IMG/VR virus record: IMGVR_UViG_3300036820_000060
Span: 1-29,490 of that record
From: a virus
Length of the DNA stretch: 29,490 nt
Direction: 5' to 3' (one strand)
A model generated the notes under the pieces. That model was not told the origin of the DNA and searched no databases. It saw only the letters and a program-made list of their open reading frames with translations. Numbering within the stretch: the stretch's first letter is position 1; each line of letters begins with the position of its first letter. A program made the translations under genes and the position numbers. This document shows, one piece after another, positions 28,699 to 29,490 of the stretch.

Positions 28699-29246
28699 GG
28701 GACTGCAACCGGCGGATTGATAGTCGTCGTGGTCGTTGTCCCTGTGCCGTTCAGGATCGATTGCTGGCCCTGGTAGTAGGCAATCCCGTCCGTCAGCCCC
28801 TTGCTGAAGTTTTGGAGGTCCCCTATGGCCACAGAGGTGAAGGCGTTCACCGTGGTGCTGCTGCCCAGCCCCGCCTGTACAAGGGCGTCGATCTCATTGC
28901 CCACGGTGGTCAAGGCTGTGGACGATGATCCGCCGGCCGCGGCCGTCCCCAGGACGAGCTGGCCCTGAGCATTCAGTTGACCCGCCTGATAGGGCGTGAC
29001 CGCCCCAGCCTTCAGGACGGCGGTAAGGTTGGCGGCAAAGGCTTGGACCCCGGCGACGCTGGCGCCCTTCGTCAGCTCGATCCCGGCGAAGGTGCGGCCG
29101 GCCACGTAGGTGGCATCGGCCACGTCGTTGGCCACTTGGGTGGAGAGGCACCCGCTGGACAGGGCGAGGACGGCCATGACGGCGATTGAACAGAGCGCCA
29201 GGATACCGGCGTTGGCTATGTCATTGAGCTTGCGGGAGGACTTCAT
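28695..29246 (-). CDS. Phage lipoprotein
   Basis: The protein has 183 aa. Basic residues (KSSRK) precede a hydrophobic helix (ILALCSIAVMAVLALSSG) ending in the lipobox-like LSSGC with Cys 33 as the expected lipidated residue. The mature part is Ala/Gly/Thr/Ser-rich and includes QVANDVADATYVAGRTFAGI and a C-terminal run of threonines (TTTTTTINPPVAVP). It is directly upstream of the membrane peptide and lipase. It could be an outer-membrane spanin-type or other envelope factor, although the length is more than typical o-spanins. ATG 29246 lies inside the end of the upstream gene. Confidence 0.7.
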   Translation of the reverse strand: MKSSRKLNDIANAGILALCSIAVMAVLALSSGCLSTQVANDVADATYVAGRTFAGIELTKGASVAGVQAFAANLTAVLKAGAVTPYQAGQLNAQGQLVLGTAAAGGSSSTALTTVGNEIDALVQAGLGSSTTVNAFTSVAIGDLQNFSKGLTDGIAYYQGQQSILNGTGTTTTTTINPPVAVP

Positions 29247-29490
29247 TGGGTTTTGGGGACCGTGGTTGTGGCTGAGGGTTGACTGACGAAGCGGTGCGGT
29301 AGGCGATGAGCGTGGCCAAGCCAGCCCCCACGGTCTGAAGCCCGAGAATCACCCAGCCTTTGCGGTCTGTTGGCCACTGGCTGGTCATTTTCTCGGTCAG
29401 GACATCAATCATGGACGCCCCGATGGTGGCGTAGCCTATGGCGTGTCGGGAGAAGTGTCCGGGGCCGTGCGGGGGTTTTGGGGTAACTGG
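29221..29490 (-). CDS. Membrane protein, N-terminus beyond the window edge
   Basis: The frame is open from the right edge to 29221. A start at ATG 29412 would give 63 aa, but the codons before it (HFSRHAIGYATIGAS) read naturally into it, so the gene probably starts outside the window. A membrane helix covers GWVILGLQTVGAGLATLIAY, followed by a Pro/Gln-rich polar tail. It overlaps the lipoprotein start by 26 bases. It is a holin-like candidate by position and type; no family is recognised. Confidence 0.55.
   Translation of the reverse strand, partial: PVTPKPPHGPGHFSRHAIGYATIGASMIDVLTEKMTSQWPTDRKGWVILGLQTVGAGLATLIAYRTASSVNPQPQPRSPKPNEVLPQAQ

Overview
The window is a GC-rich piece of a tailed double-stranded DNA phage genome (or a prophage of one). 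Its virion genes follow the T7-like podovirus plan: head-tail connector portal, scaffold, major capsid protein, tail tubular A-like and B-like proteins, a T7 gp13-position protein, a gp14-like core protein, and the start of the next core protein at the left edge. No integrase, repressor, RNA polymerase, DNA polymerase, helicase or endolysin is visible, so lifestyle and transcription strategy stay open. The host cannot be named from the sequence. The only tRNA resembles bacterial initiator tRNA, and many starts lack a Shine-Dalgarno sequence and instead follow an A/C-rich leader.

Layout. (1) 18681 down to 1, minus strand: packaging and morphogenesis. Small genes and the small terminase come first, then the large terminase (16187-14580), then ten small unknown genes (14571-10982), portal, four small head genes, scaffold, a 346-base structured leader, major capsid protein, a 178-aa protein, tail A, tail B, GNAT-like protein, gp14-like protein and a truncated core protein. 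Most junctions are ATGA, GTGA or TGATG overlaps, so this is a tightly coupled set. (2) 18682-19683: a 1-kb non-coding divergence region with an initiator-type tRNA (minus) nested in a long inverted repeat, a minus-strand terminator, and a probable plus promoter. (3) 19684-27610, plus strand: the early/DNA-metabolism arm. It holds a DUF932 protein, small unknowns, an OB-fold SSB-like protein, a protein with 29 three-residue repeats, a PD-(D/E)XK exonuclease-like nuclease, a SWIM-type zinc protein, a DUF1064-type resolvase-like nuclease, and an MT-A70 adenine methyltransferase whose frame breaks at a run of ten G. (4) 29490 down to 27582, minus strand: a membrane/envelope cassette with a membrane protein cut by the window edge, a lipoprotein, a 38-aa membrane peptide, a class 3 lipase with a complete Ser-Asp-His triad, and a one-helix membrane protein. 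This is the likely exit/lysis module.

The plus arm would handle genome recombination, junction resolution and DNA modification, and the long minus arm would build and fill the particle. The least ordinary signals are the tRNA inside a near-continuous 22-position helix, the poly-G-disrupted methyltransferase, the hairpin-rich capsid leader, the repeat gene with no synonymous variation, the lipase in the lysis position, and the recurring A/C-rich start leader.
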